Of a stretch of 64,000 nt of DNA, positions 1 to 7,808 are shown piece after piece. This DNA is from Acidobacteriota bacterium (GTDB lineage Bacteria; Acidobacteriota; Terriglobia; Terriglobales; Acidobacteriaceae). A model generated the notes under the pieces. That model had not been told where the DNA came from and did not search any database. It saw nothing but the letters and a program-made list of their open reading frames with translations. The stretch is taken from contig JAFDVQ010000001.1 in NCBI GenBank assembly GCA_018268915.1, positions 434,001 to 498,000 of the forward strand. Direction: 5' to 3'. Positions within the stretch are counted from its first letter, which is position 1; every line of letters starts with the position of its first letter. The position numbers and the translations under genes are program-made.

Positions 1-1643
1 AGTTGCACACGCTGGTGGGTGCCGGCTCTGCCGAGGGTTCACTCGACGCTGCCAACATCCTAAAGCCCGCTCTCTCTCGCGGCGAAATTCAGTGCATCGG
101 CGCAACCACGCCAGCCGAGTATCGCAAGTCGATCGAGAAAGACCGTTCGCTTGAGCGCCGTTTCCAGGCCGTCAAGGTTCCGCCACCAAGCGAATCCGAC
201 GCCGTGAAGATCATCAACGGCATCAAGGACCGTTACGAAAAGTTCCACGCGGTCAGCTACACCGATGCAGCCATCGAGTTTGCCGTGTCGCACTCGAACC
301 GCTACATTCCCGATCGGTTCCTTCCCGACAAGGCGATCGACCTTATCGACGAAGCCGGCGCCCGCGTCAAGCTGCGTCAGACCTCGCTCCCAGAGGAGAT
401 CACCGAAGTCCAGAAGCGGATCAAGTTCATCGTTCATCGCATGGACTCGGCCATCGCCAACCATGAATTCGAGAAGGCCCGCTTCTACTCCGATGAGGAG
501 CGGAAGGAGCGCGAAAACCTCCGCGCTCTTCGCGACAAGTACCACCTCGATGACTCCGCCGCCGGCATCGTCGGCCGCGAAGACATCGAAGACGTCGTGA
601 GCCGCTGGACCGGCGTTCCCGTCACCAGCATTAAGGAAGAAGAGACGCAGAAGCTGCTCCGCGTGGAAGAAGAGCTCCACCGCCGCATCATCTCGCAGGA
701 GAAGGCGATCTCCGCCCTGGCGCGCGCTATCCGGCGTTCGCGTGCGGGCCTCAAGTCGCCGCACCGTCCGATCGGCAGTTTCCTGTTCCTCGGACCAACC
801 GGCGTCGGCAAAACCGAAATGGCCCGGACCCTGGCACAATTCCTCTTCGGCTCAGACAAAGCGCTTATCCGCTTCGACATGTCGGAGTTCATGGAGAAGC
901 ACTCGGTCTCCAAGCTGATCGGTTCGCCTCCGGGATATGTGGGCTACGAAGAGGGCGGTCAGCTCACCGAACGGGTCAAGCGCTCGCCGTACTCAGTAGT
1001 CCTGCTCGACGAAATCGAGAAGGCGCACCCCGATGTGTTCAACATCCTGCTGCAGGTGTTTGAAGACGGCCAGTTGACCGATGGACTTGGCAACACCGTC
1101 GACTTCAAGAACACCATCATCATCATGACGTCGAACATCGGTGCCCGCCACCTGCAGAAGAAGCAGGGCCTCGGCTTCCAGAGCGACCGCGAAGATCTCG
1201 TCACCGAGAAGGTGGAAGAGCTCGTCAAGAATGAAGTCAAGAAGACCTTCAATCCCGAGTTCCTCAACCGCCTCGACGAAGTGATCCTCTTCCAGTCGCT
1301 CAGCGATGCCGATCTAATCCAGATCGTCGAACTGCTCGTACAGCAGCTCAACCAGAACCTGGCGCAGAAGTCGATCACCATCTCGGTTGCCGAAGATGCC
1401 AAGAAGTGGATCCTCGACAAGACTCTCGGCGACCGCAGCTACGGTGCTCGTCCCTTGCGTCGCGCTCTGCAGCGCTACGTGGAAGATCCTCTGTCGGAGG
1501 CGCTCATTGCGGGTGGCATTCCGCAGCGTCCTGCCTTCCTCGACGTCTACCTCGAAAACAACCAGCTCTTCTATCGCCCCGTCAGTTCCGAAGAAGGCGG
1601 CAGCGAAGAGAAAGCAGCCGGCATCCTCCTCTACAGCGCATAG
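1..1643 (+). CDS. clpC: ATP-dependent Clp protease ATP-binding subunit ClpC (5' truncated)
   Basis: This is the C-terminal two-thirds of a ClpC-type AAA+ unfoldase, which feeds substrates to the ClpP protease. The window opens inside the first AAA+ module at DELHTLVGAGSAEG, just after Walker B, so the TTG at 3 is an internal leucine and not a start. Within the visible 546 residues, a UVR-like helical segment lies near 130-180. The second AAA+ module has Walker A GPTGVGKT near 263, Walker B VVLLDEIEKAH near 331 and the sensor MTSNIGA near 376. The D2-small domain ends with the R-x-G-A-R-P-L-R type motif (YGARPLRRAL). The central UVR segment favours ClpC over ClpB. The stop TAG at 1641 is followed by a repeat-rich spacer. 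The first AAA+ module and N-domain are outside the window. Confidence 0.95.
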   Translation, partial: LHTLVGAGSAEGSLDAANILKPALSRGEIQCIGATTPAEYRKSIEKDRSLERRFQAVKVPPPSESDAVKIINGIKDRYEKFHAVSYTDAAIEFAVSHSNRYIPDRFLPDKAIDLIDEAGARVKLRQTSLPEEITEVQKRIKFIVHRMDSAIANHEFEKARFYSDEERKERENLRALRDKYHLDDSAAGIVGREDIEDVVSRWTGVPVTSIKEEETQKLLRVEEELHRRIISQEKAISALARAIRRSRAGLKSPHRPIGSFLFLGPTGVGKTEMARTLAQFLFGSDKALIRFDMSEFMEKHSVSKLIGSPPGYVGYEEGGQLTERVKRSPYSVVLLDEIEKAHPDVFNILLQVFEDGQLTDGLGNTVDFKNTIIIMTSNIGARHLQKKQGLGFQSDREDLVTEKVEELVKNEVKKTFNPEFLNRLDEVILFQSLSDADLIQIVELLVQQLNQNLAQKSITISVAEDAKKWILDKTLGDRSYGARPLRRALQRYVEDPLSEALIAGGIPQRPAFLDVYLENNQLFYRPVSSEEGGSEEKAAGILLYSA

Positions 1644-1665
1644 ACACCTACCGTCAGCTAAACTC

Positions 1666-1700
1666 TGGGTGCCCCAGGTCTCGATTCTGAGACCTGGGAC
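1666..1700. repeat. Dispersed palindromic element, copy 1
   Basis: CCCAGGTCTC at 1673-1682 pairs perfectly with GAGACCTGGG at 1689-1698 around a 6-base loop, preceded by TGGGTGC. It lies 30 bases after the clpC stop and could fold as a transcript-end hairpin, but no T-tract follows. Copies or variants occur at 1754, 1844 and 25093, so it is a dispersed element rather than a one-off terminator. Confidence 0.75.
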
Positions 1701-1753
1701 CCAACTCCCCCGGCCAGCCCGGCGGTTTTGTCTTTCTGGTTTATCCGCGAACC

Positions 1754-1816
1754 ATGGGTGCCCCAGAGCCTGCACTGAGCGAAGCCGAAGTGTCTCGATT
1801 CTGAGACCTTTGATCC
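1754..1816. repeat. Dispersed palindromic element, copy 2 (diverged, with insert)
   Basis: It shares TGGGTGCCCCAG and TCTCGATTCTGAGACCT with copy 1 but carries about 25 extra bases between the halves, including CACTGAGCGAAGCCGAAG. The insert breaks the perfect palindrome. Confidence 0.6.
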
Positions 1817-1843
1817 AGGTAAGCGGCGACTACCATCAATAAG

Positions 1844-1893
1844 TCTGGGTGCCCGCCCTGAGTCTACCGAAGGGTTTCGATCCTGAGACCTCG
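1844..1893. repeat. Dispersed palindromic element, copy 3 (diverged)
   Basis: It begins CTGGGTGCCC and ends TCGATCCTGAGACC, like copies 1 and 2. The middle, CCTGAGTCTACCGAAGGGT, resembles the insert in copy 2. Three such elements in 230 bases point to local amplification. Confidence 0.55.
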
Positions 1894-2000
1894 GTAGTAT
1901 CGGCTTACTGTGACGAAGATCAGACAACACATCCCGGCCGGAACCAACTTCCGCCACCCAAAACAAACACTCGACGCAAGTCCCGGAGGGAACGCGCGAA

Positions 2001-2040
2001 AATAGCCCAGGATGGAGCGCAGCGCAATCCTGGGTGAGCA
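2001..2040. repeat. Hairpin CCCAGGAT / ATCCTGGG
   Basis: A perfect 8-bp stem, CCCAGGAT at 2006-2013 and ATCCTGGG at 2027-2034, encloses a 13-base loop rich in GCGC. The preceding AATAGCCC recurs about 70 bases later (near 2080), which suggests a second kind of short intergenic repeat. There is no neighbouring T-tract. Confidence 0.5.
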
Positions 2041-2325
2041 GCCCCAAATCCTCCCCAGTCCCGTAGTGACGACCGAAGAATAGCCCCCGTGATCGAACAG
2101 GACCGCACCCTGGACCCGCCCCCGAAAATTCCTCAACTTCCCAGTCGCCGACCATCGGCTCACTATCACGCAATAGCGAATGAGTGTTTGTTCGGGAATG
2201 TTCATCGGCGGGAGTCATCCTAGACCGCGCTACTAATCATCATTGTGGGGTCAGAACGCTTGGGCTGGGGCAGTCGAAATGCCAGGTGCAGCCGAAGTTT
2301 AACCCGATAGGAATGGAGCAGCTTG

Positions 2326-2562
2326 ATGCGGCGAATGTTTTCTCGTGTGAGACACCTAGATGGAAAATACGACGCGTGCTGCCTCAACTGCTTCAAAACG
2401 ATCCGCGACGTGCTTACTGTTGCAAATCTCGAGGAACTTGAGGCACAGCACGTGTGCGCTCCTGAGGACAAAGCACGAAACGCACCGAAATCCAATGTAG
2501 CTACAAAGCCTTTCTACTGTGTTTTCTGTGAGAGAGCGAGCAGAAGAGGCAAACCTAATTGA
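2326..2562 (+). CDS. Small Cys-rich (zinc-ribbon-like) hypothetical protein
   Basis: This 78-residue protein has two Cys clusters: C-C-x-x-C near residues 18-22 (YDACCLNC) with a partner HVC near 43, and YCVFC near 65. The first half (LDGKYDACCLNCF, then LEELEAQHVC) matches a layout I recognise from small acidobacterial hypothetical proteins in which a Cys pair and a later H-x-C could bind a metal. I chose the ATG at 2326 because GGAG lies 7 bases upstream; a second ATG follows at 2335 and a TTG precedes it. No function is known to me. It stands alone between repeats and a small membrane protein. Confidence 0.55.
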   Translation: MRRMFSRVRHLDGKYDACCLNCFKTIRDVLTVANLEELEAQHVCAPEDKARNAPKSNVATKPFYCVFCERASRRGKPN

Positions 2563-2811
2563 GTTTGGACTACCCAAACTAAACCAAACTCTCCAGTTTT
2601 GCGCCACGACGCACTCAATTGGAGCAATTCAGAGCGCGAGAGATTTATTCGCGACTGCGGGCGCGCCACCGCCCTTCTGGACTTGAGGTCAAGTTTTTGG
2701 CCTCAGTGTCCCAGTTGGCGACCACTCGCCAGTTGAGGTTTGTTAGTCTCTGGACAACAATATTCGCCGTTCGCTTTGCACGGAACGTCTTCCGTCACTA
2801 GGGAGAGCTAA

Positions 2812-3168
2812 TTGTCGCAATTGAATGTGGATTGGATGGGATGGACTTGTCTCCTTGGCGGAGCACTTGGAGCATTTCGGGTCGCAACCGCCACGGTGTT
2901 TTACAAGTCAGATTTCATGAACAATGATGGAGTCATAACCGAAGAAGATCGAACGACTGAGATTACAGTGACTCCGACCAAGCGATGGTTGATCGTTCTC
3001 GGCTGTGTTGGATTGGCGATCTATGGAGCAATACGAATCCAGAATAGGCATAACTGGAACCCATTCAATACGCCTGAACCAGCTGCTGAATCAACCTTGG
3101 AAGGGGCGCATTTTTCACCACTAAGAAGTCAGCGTCTGCACGATCCGCTTTTTTCTTTGCAAAGTTGA
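2812..3168 (+). CDS. Small two-helix membrane protein, unknown
   Basis: This is a 118-residue open frame starting TTG at 2812, with GGGAG about 6 bases upstream. Two hydrophobic stretches are visible: residues about 9-30 (MGWTCLLGGALGAF...) and about 58-77 (RWLIVLGCVGLAIYGAIRI). Between them lies an acidic loop (NNDGVITEEDRTTE). The hydrophilic tail is unremarkable. I do not recognise the family. It precedes a CPBP protease gene by 160 bases on the same strand. Its base composition is lower in G+C than that of the metabolic genes further right. The start is uncertain. Confidence 0.45.
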   Translation: MSQLNVDWMGWTCLLGGALGAFRVATATVFYKSDFMNNDGVITEEDRTTEITVTPTKRWLIVLGCVGLAIYGAIRIQNRHNWNPFNTPEPAAESTLEGAHFSPLRSQRLHDPLFSLQS

Positions 3169-3328
3169 TCGCGAGTCGTGTAGCAAAAGGGGCCAATCCC
3201 GGATAACCGGCAAACGGGAACTTGAGAGCAACTTGTTGCCCTCAGAGTGCCAGTCGGCGACAACTCTCTCGCGACCGTTGAAACGGCGCGAAAAACCCTC
3301 CAACTACCAGTGATAGGCTTGGTGAATC

Positions 3329-4054
3329 GTGTCAACTGAATTGGCAAGTGTCGATCAGGATATGTCTGCGCTGGCTCTGAGCCGAGACGAGAAGCGTGTT
3401 CGCTGGTTTGAGCTTTTGCTCGTTCTGGTCATCGCGTTTGGCGGCTCTTTCCTGAGCAGTCTTTACCTGATGAAAGCAGGCAAAGCTGGCCTGCCGATGG
3501 TTTCAGAGTTCAGATGGGCGCGAGGATTCGTTCAGGAAATACCTTGCCTCTTTCTCCTGTGGTACATTCTGTCGCGCCGTCGAAAGAGCTTCCGAGACAT
3601 TGGGCTGCGGTGGTTGGTACGCGACGTGGCCGTTGGGCTCGGACTCACTCTAGTCTCGTACGTTGCGTACATAATTGGCGGGTTCATCGTTTACTCGATT
3701 CATCGCGCTTTCTTCCCCGCGGGCACAAGCGGGGTAACAGCTGCAGATTTGTCCTCGCATTCGCTATTGCTGGCTGTTCCCTTTGCTTTAATCAATCCGT
3801 TTTTCGAGGAACTGATCGTTCGTGCTTACCTCATGACGGAAGTGAAGGCTCTAACGGGTTCTTGGTTTCTTGCGTCGCTTTCGAGCGTCGCCATCCAGTG
3901 GTCGTATCACCTTTACTATGGCTGGGACGCTTCGCTTTCCATCGCGTTCATGTTTTTGACATTTTCGATCTATTTTGCACGAACCCAGAGGGCAACGCCT
4001 CTTGTAGTGGCTCATGGAGTGTTGGACCTTTGGGCGCTAATGTGGTGGAAGTAA
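3329..4054 (+). CDS. CPBP family intramembrane glutamic endopeptidase (CAAX protease-like)
   Basis: This 241-residue polytopic membrane protein carries the three CPBP (ABI) motifs. EE-x-x-x-R appears as FFEELIVRAYLM near residue 160, the second-motif histidine lies in QWSYHLYYG near 194, and HxxxD appears in VVAHGVLDLW near 227. Known relatives are membrane-embedded glutamic proteases, such as Rce1-like CAAX processing enzymes and bacteriocin self-immunity proteins. The local substrate is unknown. The start is GTG at 3329; a later ATG at 3362 would trim 11 residues. The family is clear and the role is not. No bacteriocin gene is seen nearby. Confidence 0.85.
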   Translation: MSTELASVDQDMSALALSRDEKRVRWFELLLVLVIAFGGSFLSSLYLMKAGKAGLPMVSEFRWARGFVQEIPCLFLLWYILSRRRKSFRDIGLRWLVRDVAVGLGLTLVSYVAYIIGGFIVYSIHRAFFPAGTSGVTAADLSSHSLLLAVPFALINPFFEELIVRAYLMTEVKALTGSWFLASLSSVAIQWSYHLYYGWDASLSIAFMFLTFSIYFARTQRATPLVVAHGVLDLWALMWWK

Positions 4055-4347
4055 GCGATGCGAGTGGATGACCGGCTACTGTTCCCTTTGACATTTTTTC
4101 GCCCCCAATCTTCCACTCTGTCAGTAATCCCTGTGCTGTCGACCTGCAGCGTCAACATCCCCCCTAGAACCCATCGCCTAAATCCCTCATTCCACGACGA
4201 AAAATCACCTCGCCCGCTTTGCAGGTTATTTCGCCCTGAAAGCGCAAACTTATTTCGTAGTCCAAATCTCGATCGGAATAACCCGAGATCGCCAGAACGT
4301 GCTCGCTCACTGAACAATCACTGAGCCGGGCACAACCACGCCAACTC

Positions 4348-4419
4348 GCTAACGTCGCGAAGCGACGCTAACCTGCGGCGCAGGCTAACGTGCGCACAGC
4401 GCACGCTAACCCCGCTAAC
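4348..4419. repeat. GCTAAC units separated by different hairpins (array A)
   Basis: Five GCTAAC hexamers lie at 4348, 4367, 4384, 4405 and 4414. The first three gaps each hold a short perfect palindrome of different sequence: GTCGC-GAA-GCGAC, CCTGC-GGC-GCAGG and GTGCGC-ACA-GCGCAC. So the spacer sequence changes while its fold is kept. A related array lies at 5360-5437. Confidence 0.8.
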
Positions 4420-4462
4420 CCGCTTTCACCGACCAGTGGACCAGCAACCGTCCACGGGTCCT

Positions 4463-4491
4463 TGATCCCTGATCCCTGACCCCTGACCCCT
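4463..4491. repeat. Tandem heptad repeat TGAYCCC x4
   Basis: TGATCCC TGATCCC TGACCCC TGACCCC TG runs from 4463 to 4491. It ends 6 bases before the AAAGGAGA ribosome binding site of the gene at 4511. Copy-number change by slippage here would alter the leader length but not the coding frame. Confidence 0.75.
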
Positions 4492-4510
4492 GCCTTTAAA
4501 GGAGAGCCTC

Positions 4511-5059
4511 ATGCTACGTCGCTGCCTTCACACAATCGAAAACGGCCAACGCTGCAACGCGCCCGCAACCGACACATCCAAATACTGCCGCCATCACAAC
4601 CCGCAATCACCAGCCAGAGCAGCCCAGGAGACAGAGACGGAACCGATTCACCTCCCGCTCATCGTTGACAGACCTTCTGCTCTCGCAGCCCTCAACACGG
4701 TTATGCAGGCTCTCGGCGAAGGCTGCATCAAGCGCTCCGCAGCCGACACGCTCCTCTCCGCCATCAAACTCGCCGTACGCCTCATCGCTGAAATGGCAGA
4801 AGCAGGCGAGACCCTCTCCCCAGCCACCTTTGCTCTCCGCCCCCAGCCCATGCCGAGCCCCAATCACTATCAGCCCGCGCAAACCGAAGACAAACTTGCA
4901 ATCGCTATGGCCGCTGCCGGCGAAGGCCGAAAGCCAAACCCCTTCAGCACGGCGCATCCCTCCAGCTCATTCGAGACCGATCCAGCCACTGCCCGCATGA
5001 TCAAGGAAATCCTCGCCCAGAGCCGTGACTTCCCGCGGTCTCAACAGCCTGGGGTCTAG
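4511..5059 (+). CDS. Hypothetical protein with N-terminal Cys/His motif
   Basis: This 182-residue protein starts ATG at 4511 after a strong AAAGGAGAG site. The first 31 residues hold CLHTI...RCNAP...YCRHH, four or more Cys/His ligands that could bind zinc. A helical middle follows (about 55-110), then a Pro/Ser-rich, probably disordered C-terminus. Proteins with this front end (RCLHTIENG...CRHH) are, to my knowledge, recurrent uncharacterised acidobacterial proteins found in multiple copies per genome. A possible truncated relative of its first codons is seen at 5342. GCTAAC arrays flank the gene on both sides, which suggests a mobile or amplified unit. The function is unknown. Confidence 0.7.
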   Translation: MLRRCLHTIENGQRCNAPATDTSKYCRHHNPQSPARAAQETETEPIHLPLIVDRPSALAALNTVMQALGEGCIKRSAADTLLSAIKLAVRLIAEMAEAGETLSPATFALRPQPMPSPNHYQPAQTEDKLAIAMAAAGEGRKPNPFSTAHPSSSFETDPATARMIKEILAQSRDFPRSQQPGV

Positions 5060-5548
5060 AATTTCGCTACCTAAACCCTTAGCCATCTATTACGAACAGA
5101 ATTTAAGGTAAAAATAAAACCGAATAAATCGAGGCTGAAGAAACACCAGAGAGATTCGTCATAAACCTGTCCACGTCGATCCGCAGCGCATCGACAAGAC
5201 AATCCGATGACCTAGCAGCCCCTGCCTCCCGCCGCCCACCCTCAATCCCTGCCCTCTGCAAAAAAGCCAGCACAAACGCCATCCATCCCAACCATCCCCA
5301 TTCCCCGGATCACCCATCCCTTGCCGGGTAGGGAAGAATTCATGCCAGGTCGCTGTCTCGCTAACTTGCTAACGTCGCGCAGCGCACACTAACCCCGCTA
5401 ACCCCGCCAACCCCCCTAACCCCGCTAACCCCCCCTTAGTCTGCAGGTTCCGATGCGCAAGTGACGATCGTTTCAGCGCCAGGGGCCCTGCCTACCCAAA
5501 TTCGGCGCGCTTCTGGTCCAATAGAAGTGAGGAGGAGGAAAACCCCGA
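5060..5548. other. Non-coding spacer with second GCTAAC array
   Basis: No gene is supported. At 5342, ATGCCAGGTCGCTGTCTC resembles the first six codons of the gene at 4511 (14 of 18 bases by eye) and is preceded by AGGGAAG. Its frame soon runs into the GCTAAC array, so it may be a truncated duplicate. The array (5360-5437) is annotated separately; the rest shows nothing clear. Confidence 0.5.
5360..5437. repeat. GCTAAC units (array B)
   Basis: GCTAAC occurs at 5360, 5368, 5397 and 5423, with variants ACTAAC, GCCAAC and CCTAAC between them. The segment TAACGTCGCG is shared with array A at 4350. Only an imperfect palindrome (GTCGCGCAGCGCAC) remains, so this copy looks more degraded. Confidence 0.7.
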
Positions 5549-5728
5549 ATGCCATTATTTGTCCGCATGCAGGTTCTTGAAGCCAAAGACGGGAGCTTCG
5601 AGGCGATCGATGACGGTGAGGTCATCCGCACCTGCCTGCTCAATTTCAACGAAGATAAATTACAAGCCCTTAAGGCCTTGCAGGCCGCCAACATCACCGC
5701 CACTGACTACGAACCTGTTGAGTTCTGA
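5549..5728 (+). CDS. 59-residue hypothetical protein
   Basis: A short gene runs from ATG at 5549 to TGA at 5726-5728. A very strong site, GAGGAGGAGG, ends about 9 bases upstream. The translation begins MPLFVRMQVLEAKDGSF and ends TDYEPVEF. It is acidic and mixed alpha/beta in character, with no Cys, no signal peptide and no membrane segment. I do not recognise the family. Support comes from the ribosome binding site, the clean stop and the non-repetitive composition. It stands alone in a gap between the second GCTAAC array and the amine oxidase. Confidence 0.6.
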   Translation: MPLFVRMQVLEAKDGSFEAIDDGEVIRTCLLNFNEDKLQALKALQAANITATDYEPVEF

Positions 5729-5915
5729 GAAGGCGCCGGCAGATATCGGCCGCACAGAAAGCCTCTCTACCTGTTCTCGCAGGAAGAAAAAAATTCCTGT
5801 TCGTAGACAATTCCTGGAATAAAGTTCGATTTCCTCTGTTAACGACTTCAGCGTGAGGTAGCGAAGCGGACTGCCCTTCGTGGGCAGGCTCTCCGTCGCT
5901 GGCGCCGAAGGGCAT

Positions 5916-5939
5916 TGCGATGTCCTGACATACATCGCA
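5916..5939. promoter_or_regulatory. Inverted repeat upstream of amine oxidase
   Basis: TGCGATG at 5916-5922 is a perfect inverted repeat of CATCGCA at 5933-5939, with a 10-base spacer, 67 bases before the amine oxidase start. It could be an operator or a hairpin in the leader. Nothing else identifies it. Confidence 0.3.
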
Positions 5940-6006
5940 GATTCTTTGGGCCCTCGTCGTCTGCAGCGACCGGCGCAAATCAAACCCTGTCGAGGAAACC
6001 AGAAAA

Positions 6007-7653
6007 ATGCAGCGTTCCCAATTGCTGGCGGAACTGAGGAATCTAATGCGTGCCACCCGAACGGCGCGAGCGAAGCGCATGACCTTGAACGAATTCATAA
6101 CTGATTCTGCCGAACGGCAGAGTCAGCCGGTAGAGAAAAGTCGCCGCCGCTTCGTGAAAGAGATCGGCGCCATGGCGGGTGCGGGAATCCTGCTGAATAG
6201 TTTGCCGGGACATGCCGCATCCAAACGCGCTCCGCGCATTGCGATTGTGGGCGGCGGAATCGCCGGCCTGAATGCGGCACTGACCTTGCAGGACGCAGGC
6301 CTGGCATCGACTATCTACGAGGCTTCCGAGTTGGTTGGCGGCCGTATCCATTCCAATGCGACGACCTGGAAAGATGACCAGACCAGCGAATGGTGCGGCG
6401 AATTCATCGACTCGGGCCATACGTGCATGCAGGCCCTTGCGCAGCGCTTCGGTTTGACTCTGGTGGATGAGCTCGAAGCTCAGCCGTCGCGGTCGGCTGA
6501 CACTCTGTTCTTCTTTGAGCATTACTACGGAGAGAAGCAGGCCTTCCGCGACTTCCAGGCGATTGCCGACCGGCTCGAAGACGACGCGAACAATCTGTTT
6601 CCGACAACCTTCGACCCCGCAACTCATTTCCCGCGCGCCGTACATCTGGATCATATGAGCGCGTTCGACTGGATCGAAAAGAACGTTCCCGGCGGACATA
6701 GGTCGCCCCTTGGCTCTTACATCAATTCGGCATACACCAATGAGTTCGGTCTTGACACAGATCGTCAGAGTGCGCTCAATGCCATTTACGAAATGGGCTT
6801 TCAGCCGGAGCCGACAGAATTCTCAATCTATGGAGAGTCCGACCAGCGCCTTCACGTCAAAGGCGGCAACGATCAGATCCCAATGGCCATCGCCGAAGCG
6901 CTTCCGAAGCACAGTATCAAGACGAGATGGTGGATGGAGTCGATTGCAAAGCTGCCGGACGGAACCTTCGGTCTCACATTCTTCTCACCCAAAGGCATCC
7001 GCTACGTCACAGCCGATCACGTCATACTGACAATTCCATTCAGCGTGCTGCGCGGGCTCGACTACCGCAGGGCCGGATTCGACGCTCTGAAGAAGACGGC
7101 GATCCGCGAACTGGGATACGGAACCAACTCGAAGCTCATCGTGCAGTGCACGAAGCGCCTGTGGGACGGCCACGGTCCCTGGGGCATCGGCGACGGCAGC
7201 ATCTACACGGACTTGTTCTTCCAGAATGCGTGGGACTCCTCGCGCGGTATCCCGGGCAAGAGCGGAGTGCTGGTTGCCTTCATGGGAGGCTCCGCAGGGC
7301 TGTCGCTCAATGGCGCACATGCTCCTTTCGCCAACGCCGAGACCTCGCCTCACGTTGGAATTTATGCGAGAGAGTTTCTTCGCGCAGCAAACCGTCCCTG
7401 GCCCGGAATCGAATCATTGTGGAACGGCCGGGCTACGCTGTCGACGCCGTGGAAAGCCCCCAATCTCCTCGGCAGCTACTCATGCTGGAAGGTAGGCCAA
7501 TACACCAAGTTCTCCGGGTATGAAGGAGTGCGTCAGGGGAATTGCCACTTCGCCGGCGAGCACTGCTCCAACAGCTTCCAGGGATTCATGGAGGGAGGAG
7601 CCACTGAGGGAGCACGCGCTGCTCAGGAGATCATTTCGGATTTGGCGAAATGA
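6007..7653 (+). CDS. Flavin monoamine oxidase family protein, Tat-exported
   Basis: This 548-residue FAD enzyme is of the amine oxidase/phytoene-desaturase type. A twin-arginine signal lies unusually far in: KSRRRFVKEIGAMAGAGILL near 44-63. The dinucleotide-binding GGGIAGLNAALTL follows near 80, then YEASELVGGRIHS. The C-terminal FAD signature is CHFAGEHCSNSFQGFMEGG near 513. Relatives oxidise primary amines or amino acids to imines with release of hydrogen peroxide; the substrate cannot be read from the sequence. I kept the ATG at 6007 (GAGG upstream). A start at 6079 (MTLNEFI) would give a more usual signal-peptide position. The gene stands alone on its strand. Confidence 0.85.
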   Translation: MQRSQLLAELRNLMRATRTARAKRMTLNEFITDSAERQSQPVEKSRRRFVKEIGAMAGAGILLNSLPGHAASKRAPRIAIVGGGIAGLNAALTLQDAGLASTIYEASELVGGRIHSNATTWKDDQTSEWCGEFIDSGHTCMQALAQRFGLTLVDELEAQPSRSADTLFFFEHYYGEKQAFRDFQAIADRLEDDANNLFPTTFDPATHFPRAVHLDHMSAFDWIEKNVPGGHRSPLGSYINSAYTNEFGLDTDRQSALNAIYEMGFQPEPTEFSIYGESDQRLHVKGGNDQIPMAIAEALPKHSIKTRWWMESIAKLPDGTFGLTFFSPKGIRYVTADHVILTIPFSVLRGLDYRRAGFDALKKTAIRELGYGTNSKLIVQCTKRLWDGHGPWGIGDGSIYTDLFFQNAWDSSRGIPGKSGVLVAFMGGSAGLSLNGAHAPFANAETSPHVGIYAREFLRAANRPWPGIESLWNGRATLSTPWKAPNLLGSYSCWKVGQYTKFSGYEGVRQGNCHFAGEHCSNSFQGFMEGGATEGARAAQEIISDLAK

Positions 7654-7751
7654 TTCTTCTAGGCGATTGATCGGAGAGTGAGCCGAAGCTGAATCAGGAA
7701 CCCCGTCGACGATCCGACGATGCTTTGGCCAACCCAACGGTCGTCCTAATC

Positions 7752-7804
7752 ATAGGGAGATTAGTGAACTTATCTATATGCGATAACTTTGCTAAACTCC
7801 CTAT
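7752..7804. promoter_or_regulatory. 53-bp near-perfect dyad just before the AAA+ ATPase gene
   Basis: The two halves are centred on 7778. ATAGGGAG at 7752-7759 pairs with CTCCCTAT at 7797-7804, TTAG with CTAA, and AA.TTATC with GATAA.TT around a 7-base core. By eye, 19 of 23 opposed positions are complementary. It ends 4 bases before the ATG at 7809, leaving no room for a normal ribosome binding site. It is most likely an operator or a leader hairpin. Confidence 0.8.
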
Positions 7805-7808
7805 AACC

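Larger units (their letters stand above)
1644..2325. other. Repeat-rich intergenic stretch
   Basis: No convincing coding region lies in these 680 bases. They hold three related palindromic elements (near 1666, 1754 and 1844) and a separate CCCAGGAT hairpin near 2006. These are annotated individually. Open frames here cross the repeats and lack recognisable protein features. Confidence 0.6.
4055..4510. other. Non-coding spacer with GCTAAC array and heptad repeat
   Basis: The first 290 bases (4055-4347) show nothing I can support. The remainder contains the GCTAAC hairpin array (4348-4419), a perfect inverted repeat GTGGAC/GTCCAC near 4436-4454, and tandem TGAYCCC heptads (4463-4490) that run up to the ribosome binding site of the next gene. 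Confidence 0.6.

Noticed and set aside
60..839. A 259-codon minus-strand frame inside clpC
   Set aside because: It is fully antisense to a clear ClpC frame and has no recognisable domain.
2700..3275. Two similar strings, CCTCAGTGTCCCAGTTGGCGACCACTC near 2702 and CCTCAGAGTGCCAGTCGGCGACAACTC near 3239
   Set aside because: The similarity covers only about 27 bases and does not extend; it may be a trace of duplication but is too weak to annotate.
4348..4491. CRISPR-like regular repeats
   Set aside because: Units are 6-7 bases with 3-15 base spacers, far too short, and no cas genes are present.
7725..7808. N-terminal extension of the AAA+ protein
   Set aside because: The extension would be encoded by the dyad itself and lacks family similarity; the family N-terminus begins at MDPVRNPYAPGAG.
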